This document shows, one piece after another, positions 56,499 through 64,000 of a stretch of DNA of 64,000 bases. The stretch is from contig NZ_JABYQT010000005.1 in assembly GCF_020075495.1 (NCBI RefSeq), positions 186,001 to 250,000 on the forward strand. The letters run 5' to 3'. The notes beneath the pieces were generated by a model. That model was not told where the DNA came from. It was given only the letters and a program-made list of their open reading frames with translations, and searched no databases. Position numbers and translations under genes: made by a program. Origin of the DNA: Vreelandella aquamarina (lineage in GTDB: Bacteria; Pseudomonadota; Gammaproteobacteria; Pseudomonadales; Halomonadaceae). Every line of letters begins with the position of its first letter. Positions within the stretch are counted from its first letter, which is position 1.

Positions 56499-58217
56499 TT
56501 AACGCAGCAGCCAGGAAAGTACCAACAGCAAGAGCAATATGCCGGCAATCCCTTGCCAGAAATGCCGTCGTGGCTCTTGTCCGCTTGAATCACGCACCGC
56601 CGGCCGGCCCAAGGGCAGTCGCAGCGCGTGAAGAAATTCCGACAAGCGGCGAAAGCGCAGCGCCCGCTGAGGGTCCAGCGCCCGACGAAGCGCATCGTCA
56701 AGCTCCGGGGTTATTTCTGGATTATGGGCGCGAGCGCTGCGGTAGCCAAGCTCCTCAAGATCGGTATGACTACGCAGCTTGTTCGGCGTCAGCTGGTACG
56801 GCAGCTCGCCGGTTAGCAGCCAGTAGACCGTCGAGGCCAGCGCGTACTGGTCGCTGCGTCGGCCGATACTGTCGCCCAGGGCATATTCAGGCGCGGTATG
56901 TTCGTTGAAACCGATCTGGCGCAGAAGCTCTCCTGAATGGCGATAACCATCCACCTCGCGCATATGGCAGGCGCTGAAGTCGTTGAGGATCAGCTGGCCG
57001 TGGGTATCGATCAGAATGTTATCCGGGGTAATCTGTTGATGAATGATGTCCCGGTGGTGCAGCGCCTGAACGGCCTTGCCCAGCTGATTGGCAATATCCA
57101 GACGCTGGACAAGGCTTGCCTGAGGGTGGCGCTCCGCCCATTGGCGCAGGGTTTCACCTTCCACATGCTGCATCAGGTAGTAGAGATAGCGTCGAGGTCT
57201 CGACGGCTTGACCACCTTGACGATGAACGGCGAGTTGACCCGCTCGACCACCCACTGCTGAAGCAGAAAGTGTTCGAGGTAGGCATTTCGCAGTGAAAGC
57301 TCGGGGCTTGGCGCTTTCATCACCATGTCACGCTCGGTATACACATCGCGCACTCTGTACACCCGAGACTGGGCGTTGCGCGACATTACCTCGATCACTT
57401 CAAGGCCATCCAGCCGCTCGCCCGGAGCCAGCTCCGGCGGGATCGGCAGATCGCCGTAAATCAATCCCGGATCATCCGGCGACTCTTCCGGCAGCTCATC
57501 GATACGCACCAACTGAAAGCAGAACTGATCGCCTCCATAGCCGCGCTCCTGGGCGCGCTGCTTGGCTTCACTGGCCAGGCGCTCACAGGCAGCATCGAGG
57601 TCACTGGCGTCCTGGCGAATCAGACGCACGTAGTCAGAAGGCAACAGCGTGCCGCGCACCCCTCGTGTGGTAAACAGGAAAATATCGCCCTGCTTGAGCC
57701 CCAGGTGGGTGTAGTCGATATCCACACTGCCATCCATGCCCAGCGCCCGGGAGGGGTAATGGTAGCCGCCGATATCGGTGATATGGTCCCGAGTCAGTTG
57801 TTCGAACTCAGCCCCGCGCAGACGAAATACCAGGGTATCGCCCATATGAAACAGATGGGCTTCACGTTTGCGAAATACCACCACCGACATCGACGAGACG
57901 AAGCCCCCCTCCCTGACGTGCTGACTCTGGCTGTAGCACCAGCTGTTCAGCGCACGCAGCACTCTGGTAGCCGATGTCTTGGTATCCCAGTGATCGGGCG
58001 TCGAAAAGTAGTCTGCCAGAAAACCGCGCACGCTCAGATCACCCGCCTGCTTGGCCAGGGTATTGCGCGACACGGAGTCGCTGATCACCGCACAGCCACC
58101 CTTGACCTTCAATAGCGATGCATCAGGAAAGCGCACCGACATGGAACTGCGATGCGAACGCCGATCAGGTGCAACAAACGCCTGACCATAACTGATTAGC
58201 AGCTGGGCATGCCCCAC
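56499..58217 (-). CDS. PP2C phosphatase / Ser-Thr kinase fusion with eroded active sites
   Basis: A 572-residue fusion: PP2C-like domain (about 1-240), linker, protein kinase-like domain (about 270-535) and a C-terminal membrane helix (about 548-570). The kinase catalytic loop reads HQQITPDN (393-400): Gln395 replaces the catalytic Asp and Thr397 the Lys; Asn400, the ATP-binding Lys301 and Asp413 remain, though the last is in DFS, not DFG. The PP2C part has also lost acids: the segment that should read near TDG is TTRG (183-186), and no N-terminal RxxNED-type motif is present; Asp47 and Asp230 remain. It is probably a scaffold or weak enzyme. The GTG start has AAGGAGG four bases upstream. Confidence 0.88.
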   Translation of the reverse strand: MGHAQLLISYGQAFVAPDRRSHRSSMSVRFPDASLLKVKGGCAVISDSVSRNTLAKQAGDLSVRGFLADYFSTPDHWDTKTSATRVLRALNSWCYSQSQHVREGGFVSSMSVVVFRKREAHLFHMGDTLVFRLRGAEFEQLTRDHITDIGGYHYPSRALGMDGSVDIDYTHLGLKQGDIFLFTTRGVRGTLLPSDYVRLIRQDASDLDAACERLASEAKQRAQERGYGGDQFCFQLVRIDELPEESPDDPGLIYGDLPIPPELAPGERLDGLEVIEVMSRNAQSRVYRVRDVYTERDMVMKAPSPELSLRNAYLEHFLLQQWVVERVNSPFIVKVVKPSRPRRYLYYLMQHVEGETLRQWAERHPQASLVQRLDIANQLGKAVQALHHRDIIHQQITPDNILIDTHGQLILNDFSACHMREVDGYRHSGELLRQIGFNEHTAPEYALGDSIGRRSDQYALASTVYWLLTGELPYQLTPNKLRSHTDLEELGYRSARAHNPEITPELDDALRRALDPQRALRFRRLSEFLHALRLPLGRPAVRDSSGQEPRRHFWQGIAGILLLLLVLSWLLR

Positions 58218-58467
58218 TCATCCTCCTTGGCTAATCGCTCTAAAGACATCACGATGGCCATGATACACGCAACCACTCCCAAGCGATGCCCGCCAAACGT
58301 CGCTATTGCTGCAACGTGCTCAATTAATGGCTACCATCAACCTGCCGCCGGGCCAACGACCATGTTGGATTGGTAATCACCCGGTCATCTTCGTATAATT
58401 CCGGATTATTCGTGCAACGCATCAATTGCTTGGCCACTGCAACACCCAAGGACTTAAGGACTCAACG

Positions 58468-58998
58468 ATGAACTTCGATAACATCCCTGCTGGAAAGGAT
58501 TTGCCGAACGATATTTACGTGGCGATCGAGATTCCTGCGAACCACGCGCCTATCAAATACGAAATCGATAAAGACATGGGTGCGCTGCTGGTCGATCGCT
58601 TCATGGCCACCCCGATGTTCTACCCGGCCAACTACGGCTTTATTCCTCACACCCTGGCAGATGATGGCGACCCGCTGGACGCTCTGGTCGTGACCCCCCA
58701 TCCGGTAGCCCCCGGCAGCATCATTCGCGCCCGCCCGGTCGGCATCTTGAACATGACCGACGAAGCCGGTGAAGACGCCAAGCTGGTATGCGTTCCTCAT
58801 CCCAAGCTCAGCACACTGTATGACGACGTTCAGGAAGTAACCGACCTGCCCGAGCTGCTGCGCCAGCAGATTGCTCACTTCTTCGAGAACTACAAGGATC
58901 TCGAGAAAGGCAAGTGGGTGAAGGTCGAGTCCTGGGAAGGTGTCGAGGCCGCCCGCAAGGCGATCGAGAAATCGGCAGCAGCCTACCAAAAGGCATAA
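58468..58998 (+). CDS. ppa: Inorganic pyrophosphatase
   Basis: A 176-residue family I soluble pyrophosphatase. [11 protein letters not shown] (residues 66-76) holds the metal-binding aspartates, and the family features [13 protein letters not shown] and [11 protein letters not shown] are present. It hydrolyses PPi made in biosynthesis. I place the start at the ATG at 58468, preceded by AAGGACTC, not at an upstream frame. The product competes with the PPi-type PFK for substrate. A hairpin follows. Confidence 0.96.
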   Translation: MNFDNIPAGKDLPNDIYVAIEIPANHAPIKYEIDKDMGALLVDRFMATPMFYPANYGFIPHTLADDGDPLDALVVTPHPVAPGSIIRARPVGILNMTDEAGEDAKLVCVPHPKLSTLYDDVQEVTDLPELLRQQIAHFFENYKDLEKGKWVKVESWEGVEAARKAIEKSAAAYQKA

Positions 58999-59026
58999 GT
59001 GAACTAAATCCTGCCGTTCGTTTCTC

Positions 59027-59055
59027 AAGAAGGCCGCCGCTCAGGCGGCTTTCTT
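59027..59055 (+). terminator. Terminator of ppa
   Basis: A 12-bp stem (59027-59038 with 59044-59055) with one G-T pair and 5-base loop, rich in T on the exit side. Stands between ppa and dsbD. Confidence 0.7.
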
Positions 59056-59120
59056 GTAGGTCCAGGCCTGTGCCGCATCTAGAAGACAACTCCCCGTCCT
59101 ATCGCCGTCAAGGATATAGT

Positions 59121-60968
59121 GTGCTGATCCTCAAACGTCTCGGTTTACTCCTGCTGCTCTGGCTTCCACTTACAGCGCATGCGCAATGGTTCTCTTCAAG
59201 CGATGACGACAAGTTTCTGCCGGTCATGGAGGCGTTCGAGCCAAGCGCCTGGCACGACGGCGAGACACTTTATGTCGGCATGCAAAGCGCCGAGGGTTAC
59301 TATCTCTACCGTCATCAATTCGGTGTCGAAAGCCTGACCCCCGAGGTGGCCCTAGGCGAACCTTTGTTGCCGGAAGGTACCTTCACCACCGATGATTTCA
59401 TGGGCGAGGTGTACACCTTCCGTGACTTGATGATGTTTGAAGCCCCTCTTGAGAGCGCCTATTCTGGCCCCATCGATATCGAACTGGTCTTTCAGGGCTG
59501 CGCCGATGCCGGACTCTGCTACCCCCCAGAACGAGTAACCCTGCAGGCGTCGGAGTCAGAGCCCCCACCCCAGTACGCCGAGTGGTTGAAAGCGCAAGCA
59601 AGACCGCCAAGTGAAACCGGCAACGTTGAAGCACCGCCCCGCGGGAATACGGCACTCGCCACACCGCAAAGCGCCGACAGCCGTTTCAGCACGCTACTGA
59701 GTGAAGCTAGCCTGCCGCTGGCACTGGGACTATTTTTCGTTGCCGGAATAGGTCTTACCTTTACGCCCTGCGTACTGCCCATGATCCCGATACTGTCTTC
59801 GATCATCGTGGGCCAGAACCCGACCCGCTCTCGTGCCTTCTACCTCTCCGCAAGCTATGTGCTGGGCATGGCCATTACCTACGCGGTGGTGGGCGTTCTG
59901 ATGGGCTTGTTCGGCGCGGGCCTCAATCTTCAGGCCAAGCTCCAGTCGGCGCCAGTACTGATCAGCTTTGCGCTGCTGTTCAGCCTGTTTGCCCTGGCCA
60001 TGTTCGGCGCCCTTGAGCTGCGCTTCTCTTCTCGACTTACCAGCCGTATCGATGCCTGGCAGGCGCGGGCGCAGAAAAGCGGTCCCGGCGGGCTTTTTCT
60101 GGCAGGCGCCCTCTCCGTGCTGGTGGTCTCGCCCTGTGTAACAGCCCCCCTTGCCGGTACGCTGGTTTTTATCTCATCGACGGGTGATGCCCTCATCGGC
60201 GGCGCCGTGCTGTTTGCCTTAGGCCTGGGTATGGGGTTGCCGCTTCTGCTGGTAGGCACGCTAGGCGTGACCCTGCTGCCGCGCACCGGGGCCTGGATGA
60301 ACGGCGTCAAGGTAGCGTTTGGCCTCTTGTTGCTGGGCGTTGCCATCTGGATGATAGAGCGTTTGGTAGCAGGCCCCGTAGGGCTTCTACTCTGGGCGGG
60401 CCTGGCGATTGGCAGCGCACTTTCAATGGGCGCGCTGAATTTCAATTATCCGCTAGGCTGGGCACGCTTTCGGCAAACGCTGGGGCTACTGCTTCTGGCC
60501 TGGGGCGTCGCGCTGGTATTGGGCGCCGCTCAGGGCAATGACGACCCGCTTCGCCCGCTGAGCAATAACCACGTTTCCACGACGCCTGGCGAGACACCCA
60601 CTTTCAGCCGCATCGACAATCTGGACGACCTTGAAACGGCGCTGGCCCGCTCGGCCGATACAGGTCAGCCTGCCTTTGTGCATTTCACCGCCGACTGGTG
60701 CATTTCGTGCAAGGTCATGGAACGTGACGTCTATACAGACCCACGTGTGCTTGATGCCCTCAAAGGGTATACATTGATCGCCGCCGATGTAAGCGACACC
60801 AATGCACAAAGTCGCGAACTGCTGAATCGCTTTCAACTATTTGGCCCGCCCAGCCTGCTGTTTTTCGATCAGGGCAATGAAATACGCCCTGCACGCATCC
60901 AGGGCGAAGCGAGTGCCAGTGAGCTGAGTCAGCACCTTGATGCGCTTGCCAGATGGCGAGCAGGCTGA
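59121..60968 (+). CDS. dsbD: Thiol:disulfide interchange protein DsbD
   Basis: A 615-residue inner-membrane protein that carries electrons from cytoplasmic thioredoxin to periplasmic partners such as DsbC. A signal peptide (about 1-22, ending THAQ) precedes the periplasmic alpha domain with Cys127 and Cys133 (CADAGLCYP). The central eight-helix domain has one Cys in TFTPCVLPM and one in SPCVTAPLAG. The C-terminal thioredoxin domain has CISC at 527-530 (TADWCISCK). I choose the GTG at 59121 because AAGGATAT lies eight bases before it and the signal peptide begins there; a longer frame starts inside ppa. Confidence 0.93.
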   Translation: MLILKRLGLLLLLWLPLTAHAQWFSSSDDDKFLPVMEAFEPSAWHDGETLYVGMQSAEGYYLYRHQFGVESLTPEVALGEPLLPEGTFTTDDFMGEVYTFRDLMMFEAPLESAYSGPIDIELVFQGCADAGLCYPPERVTLQASESEPPPQYAEWLKAQARPPSETGNVEAPPRGNTALATPQSADSRFSTLLSEASLPLALGLFFVAGIGLTFTPCVLPMIPILSSIIVGQNPTRSRAFYLSASYVLGMAITYAVVGVLMGLFGAGLNLQAKLQSAPVLISFALLFSLFALAMFGALELRFSSRLTSRIDAWQARAQKSGPGGLFLAGALSVLVVSPCVTAPLAGTLVFISSTGDALIGGAVLFALGLGMGLPLLLVGTLGVTLLPRTGAWMNGVKVAFGLLLLGVAIWMIERLVAGPVGLLLWAGLAIGSALSMGALNFNYPLGWARFRQTLGLLLLAWGVALVLGAAQGNDDPLRPLSNNHVSTTPGETPTFSRIDNLDDLETALARSADTGQPAFVHFTADWCISCKVMERDVYTDPRVLDALKGYTLIAADVSDTNAQSRELLNRFQLFGPPSLLFFDQGNEIRPARIQGEASASELSQHLDALARWRAG

Positions 60969-61068
60969 ATCTTGCCAGACCCAGCATGGCCTCATGTCAT
61001 GCTCCCTATCCAGCTTGCAAGGTGTCTGCTTGTCACGATGCACGCGCCATCCGCTCGATCAAGTCCAT

Positions 61069-61096
61069 AGCCAAGCTGGACATGCCTGGCTTTTTT
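61069..61096 (+). terminator. Probable terminator of dsbD
   Basis: An 8-bp stem (61069-61076 with 61084-61091) with one mismatch, then six T (61091-61096). It lies about 100 bases after the dsbD stop. The rest of the 308-base dsbD-accB gap shows no gene; in many relatives aroQ lies here. Confidence 0.55.
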
Positions 61097-61189
61097 CGGC
61101 AAACTCCGCTCCCACATTGGTTAAATTCGCGCTTTTAAAGCTGTAAGAGGGGTAACGTTCGCCAACATGCCGCGTTCTCTTCTTTTTTA

Positions 61190-61218
61190 AAATTGGTTTA
61201 CTGCGCATACGGCACTAT
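61190..61218 (+). promoter_or_regulatory. Possible promoter of accBC
   Basis: TTGGTT and TATCTT stand about 17 bases apart in AT-rich DNA roughly 60-90 bases before accB. The -10 matches five of six consensus bases, the -35 only three. Suggestive. Confidence 0.3.
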
Positions 61219-61276
61219 CTTTTATAGCGCTTGTGCCGTGTCAGGTAACTACATTCATCGATTAATGGGGCCCACC

Positions 61277-61738
61277 ATGGATATTCGCAAAGTCAAAAAA
61301 CTGATCGAGCTGCTCGAAGAGTCCAACATCAGCGAAATCGAGATTCAGGAAGGCGAAGAGTCAGTACGCATCAGTCGTCACCCGAATGGCGTCACCTGGC
61401 AGCCCCAGCCAATGCCCCAGTATGCCCAGCCAGCCGCGCCTGCTGCTACGCCCTCGGCGCACGCCCCGGCAGCCGATGCCGAACCCCAGGATGCCAGCTT
61501 CCGTGGCGAAGCTGTCAATTCCCCCATGGTGGGCACCTTCTATCGCAGCCCGGCACCGGGGGCAAAAGCGTTTGTGGAAGTGGGCGACACTGTCAAGAAA
61601 GGCGATACCGTATGTATCGTTGAAGCAATGAAGATGATGAACCAGATCGAAGCCGACCGCGACGGCGTGGTGGAAGCCATTCTGGTGGAAGATGGTGAGC
61701 CGGTGGAATTCGATCAGCCCATGATCGTTCTCGCTTAA
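61277..61738 (+). CDS. accB: Biotin carboxyl carrier protein of acetyl-CoA carboxylase
   Basis: A 153-residue carrier. The N-terminal helix (about 1-35, [20 protein letters not shown]) binds AccC, an Ala/Pro-rich linker (about 45-75) follows, and the C-terminal biotinyl domain has the biotin lysine in EAMKMMN (about residue 119). Start at the ATG at 61277, since the family N-terminus begins there; a longer upstream frame is unsupported. accC follows after 30 bases, the usual accBC operon. Confidence 0.96.
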   Translation: MDIRKVKKLIELLEESNISEIEIQEGEESVRISRHPNGVTWQPQPMPQYAQPAAPAATPSAHAPAADAEPQDASFRGEAVNSPMVGTFYRSPAPGAKAFVEVGDTVKKGDTVCIVEAMKMMNQIEADRDGVVEAILVEDGEPVEFDQPMIVLA

Positions 61739-61768
61739 TCTTTCTTATCAACACGGGTGGACTCTCCC

Positions 61769-63109
61769 ATGCTGGACAAGGTACTTATCGCCAACCGCGG
61801 CGAGATAGCCCTACGCATTCTGCGCGCCTGCAAGGAACTGGGCATCAAGACCGTAGCGGTGCACTCAAAGGCTGACCGCGAACTCATGCACGTGCGTCTG
61901 GCGGATGAAGCTGTATGTATTGGCCCGGCGTCATCGGCCCAGTCGTATCTGAATATTCCGGCGCTGATCAGCGCAGCTGAAGTGACCGACTCGAGCGCCA
62001 TTCATCCGGGCTATGGCTTCTTGTCCGAAAACGCCAACTTTGCCGAGCAGGTCGAGCGTTCAGGCTTCACCTTCATTGGCCCGCGCGCCGATACGATTCG
62101 CCTGATGGGTGACAAGGTCAGCGCTATCGAAGCCATGAAAGCCGCCGGCGTGCCGACGGTGCCCGGCTCCGACGGCCCGCTGGGTGATGACGACGCCGCC
62201 ACACTGGCAACGGCCAATCGCATCGGCTACCCGGTGATCATCAAGGCAGCTGCCGGTGGCGGTGGCCGCGGCATGCGCGTAGTGCATTCAGAAAGCCAGC
62301 TGCTTTCATCGATCAGCATCACTCAGAACGAAGCCCAGGCCGCGTTTGGTGACGGCACGGTCTACATGGAAAAATTCCTTGAAAAACCGCGTCACGTGGA
62401 AGTCCAGGTACTGGCAGATGGTCAGGGCAACGCCATTCACCTGTACGACCGCGACTGCTCGCTGCAGCGTCGTCATCAGAAGGTGCTGGAAGAAGCACCG
62501 GCGCCCGGCATCGACCCCAAGGCCCGCGCTGACGTACTCGAGGCTTGTCGCCAGGCGTGCCTGGAGATCAACTACCGCGGTGCCGGCACGTTCGAATTTC
62601 TCTATGAAGATGGCGAATTCTTCTTCATCGAGATGAATACCCGTGTCCAGGTGGAGCACCCAGTGACCGAAATGGTGACCGGTGTAGATATCGTCAAGGA
62701 GCAGCTGCGCATTGCTGCCGGCCTGCCTCTGTCAATTCGCCAGGAAGACGTCAAGCTCAACGGCCATGCCTTCGAGTGCCGGATCAACGCGGAAGACTCG
62801 CGTACGTTCATGCCTTCTCCGGGCAAGGTGACGCTGTTTCATGCTCCGGGCGGCCTGGGTGTGCGCATGGATTCTCATCTGTATACCGGTTATACCGTTC
62901 CGCCGCACTACGACTCGTTGATCGGTAAGCTGATTACCTGGGGCGCAGATCGCGAGACAGCCCTGACGCGCATGCGCAACGCACTGGACGAACTGCTCGT
63001 GGAAGGTATCAAGACCAATATCGACCTCCAGAAAGACCTGGTACGCGATAGCCACTTCCGTCAGGGTGGTGTCAATATCCACTACCTGGAAAAGAAGCTT
63101 GCCCACTAA
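61769..63109 (+). CDS. accC: Biotin carboxylase, subunit of acetyl-CoA carboxylase
   Basis: A 446-residue ATP-grasp enzyme that carboxylates biotin on AccB as the first step of fatty acid synthesis. [17 protein letters not shown] opens the biotin carboxylase N-domain; the glycine-rich ATP loop [11 protein letters not shown] lies near 161-171 and [14 protein letters not shown] near 288-301. Length is standard. Start is the ATG at 61769, as the family begins there. It is followed by prmA after 93 bases, the conserved order. Confidence 0.97.
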   Translation: MLDKVLIANRGEIALRILRACKELGIKTVAVHSKADRELMHVRLADEAVCIGPASSAQSYLNIPALISAAEVTDSSAIHPGYGFLSENANFAEQVERSGFTFIGPRADTIRLMGDKVSAIEAMKAAGVPTVPGSDGPLGDDDAATLATANRIGYPVIIKAAAGGGGRGMRVVHSESQLLSSISITQNEAQAAFGDGTVYMEKFLEKPRHVEVQVLADGQGNAIHLYDRDCSLQRRHQKVLEEAPAPGIDPKARADVLEACRQACLEINYRGAGTFEFLYEDGEFFFIEMNTRVQVEHPVTEMVTGVDIVKEQLRIAAGLPLSIRQEDVKLNGHAFECRINAEDSRTFMPSPGKVTLFHAPGGLGVRMDSHLYTGYTVPPHYDSLIGKLITWGADRETALTRMRNALDELLVEGIKTNIDLQKDLVRDSHFRQGGVNIHYLEKKLAH

Positions 63110-63202
63110 GCGCTGAGCAAGCCAGATAGCTGTACCAGTAGAACCCGACGGGGTGTGGCCAAGCCCACCCCGTTATCGTTTATGCCTACCGCGGAGAGCC
63201 CC

Positions 63203-64000
63203 ATGCCCTGGCTTCAACTTAAAGCCCACGTTGCCCCTGAGCAGGCCGAACTTCTCGAAGAGCTGCTGCTTGAAGAGGGAGCGACCGCCATCGGGCTACA
63301 GGATGCCCATGACGATCCGGTTTTCGAACCCGAGCGCGGTACCACGCCGCTTTGGCAGGACACGATTCTGACCGGTCTGTACGACGACCTTGAAGGCGTG
63401 GAGAGCATGCTGGCGCGTATCGAAGGTGCCTGGGCAGAGCAGATGCCTGACGAACCCTGCCCTATCATCGAGTATGAGCTCTTGGCCGACCGCGACTGGG
63501 AGCGCGAGTGGATGGACGATTTCACGCCGCTTCAGATGGGCCAGCGGCTCTGGATCGTGCCGAGCTGGCATACGCCACCCGAAGCGGACGCGGTCAACCT
63601 TATTCTCGACCCGGGCCTGGCCTTTGGGACCGGCACCCACCCCACCACCGCACTCTGCCTTGAGTGGCTTGATCAACTCGCCGTTGACGGCACGCTTGGC
63701 GACAAGCACGTGCTGGATATCGGCTGCGGCTCGGGCATTCTGGCCATTGCCGCGCTCAAGCTGGGCGCACGTCATGCCGACGGCACCGATATCGACCCTC
63801 AGGCGCTTCAGGCCAGCCGTGACAATGCCGAGCGTAATCAGATTCCGGAGCAGGACTTCGCCCTCTACTATCCCGAGCAGTTGATGGGCGGCCCTTACCC
63901 CGTGGTGACAGCCAATATTCTGGCGGGCCCGCTGGTCGAGCTGGCGCCGACCATTGCCGGTCACGTGGCGCCGAGCGGACTGCTTGCCCTGTCGGGCATT
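63203..64000 (+). CDS. prmA: Ribosomal protein L11 methyltransferase (3' end missing)
   Basis: The first 266 codons of PrmA, which trimethylates L11; the family is about 290-300 residues, so some 30 are beyond the right edge. The N-terminal substrate domain opens [10 protein letters not shown]; the SAM-binding core has [14 protein letters not shown] and [20 protein letters not shown], and the catalytic-site NIL is in [15 protein letters not shown] precedes the ATG at 63203. Follows accBC, as in most gammaproteobacteria. Confidence 0.95.
   Translation, partial: MPWLQLKAHVAPEQAELLEELLLEEGATAIGLQDAHDDPVFEPERGTTPLWQDTILTGLYDDLEGVESMLARIEGAWAEQMPDEPCPIIEYELLADRDWEREWMDDFTPLQMGQRLWIVPSWHTPPEADAVNLILDPGLAFGTGTHPTTALCLEWLDQLAVDGTLGDKHVLDIGCGSGILAIAALKLGARHADGTDIDPQALQASRDNAERNQIPEQDFALYYPEQLMGGPYPVVTANILAGPLVELAPTIAGHVAPSGLLALSGI

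Noticed and set aside
1..64000. CRISPR array, insertion sequence or prophage
   Set aside because: No regularly spaced repeats of CRISPR type, transposase, integrase or phage structural gene was seen anywhere in the window.

Overview
The window is a stretch of bacterial chromosome. Gene content and order point to a gammaproteobacterium of the Oceanospirillales/Pseudomonadales type, most like Halomonadaceae. The grounds are the order gyrA-serC-pheA-(tyrA/aroA fusion)-cmk-rpsA, the order pilA/pilBCD-coaE-yacG, an MvaT-type H-NS protein, and many acidic proteins. This placement is inferred from synteny and protein recognition, not from a database search. Almost all of the window is ordinary core genome. 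I see no insertion sequence, prophage, integron, CRISPR array or rRNA operon.

Layout. 1-4.1 kb: a ketone-body type CoA-transferase (scoAB, reverse), a YihG-like acyltransferase overlapping a LysM/M23-like lipoprotein, and gcvT. 4.2-9.4 kb: an alanine/glycine:cation symporter and the divergent gcvH-gcvP, so the glycine cleavage genes are split over two strands around a symporter. 9.4-15.6 kb: a LysR regulator, the nucleosidase ppnN, a TauE/SafE permease, a run of very small unrecognised genes, a CigR-like exported protein, an inositol-phosphatase family enzyme and tRNA-Pro(GGG). 15.6-22.5 kb: type IV pilus genes pilA (reverse) and pilBCD (forward), then coaE, yacG and a Tus-like replication terminus protein. 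23.1-33.5 kb (all reverse): mvaT, rpsA, cmk, tyrA-aroA, pheA, serC and gyrA. 33.9-39.7 kb: DUF3140, a hotdog thioesterase, rdgC, a second acyltransferase, a small protein and metG. 39.8-47.4 kb: a CHASE4-GGDEF diguanylate cyclase overlapping the rsxABCDGE electron-transport operon, then nth. 47.4-52.9 kb: a glycosyltransferase of the tRNA-queuosine mannosyltransferase type, a response regulator overlapping a membrane sensor fused to a DEDDh exonuclease, an EAL-HDOD protein and hlyU. 52.9-64 kb: argG, rnt, a PPi-type phosphofructokinase, a PP2C-kinase fusion with eroded active sites, ppa, dsbD, accB, accC and the start of prmA.

How the genes fit together. GcvT, GcvH, GcvP and the symporter cover uptake and oxidation of glycine. 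The reverse block at 26-31 kb makes serine, phenylalanine and tyrosine from chorismate-pathway precursors beside replication and translation genes. The Rsx complex pumps electrons through a membrane chain. The PPi-type PFK and the soluble pyrophosphatase meet at the same metabolite. The most unusual content is regulatory: a sensor-like membrane protein ending in a complete 3'-5' exonuclease domain with a partner response regulator; a protein in which both the PP2C phosphatase and Ser/Thr kinase domains have lost key residues; a divergent Tus homologue behind yacG; and a bacterial member of the queuosine mannosyltransferase family. There are also two short tandem repeats (15 bp x 3 and about 18 bp x 3-4) in intergenic DNA, several very small genes, and a 16-bp terminator stem whose loop holds a stop codon.
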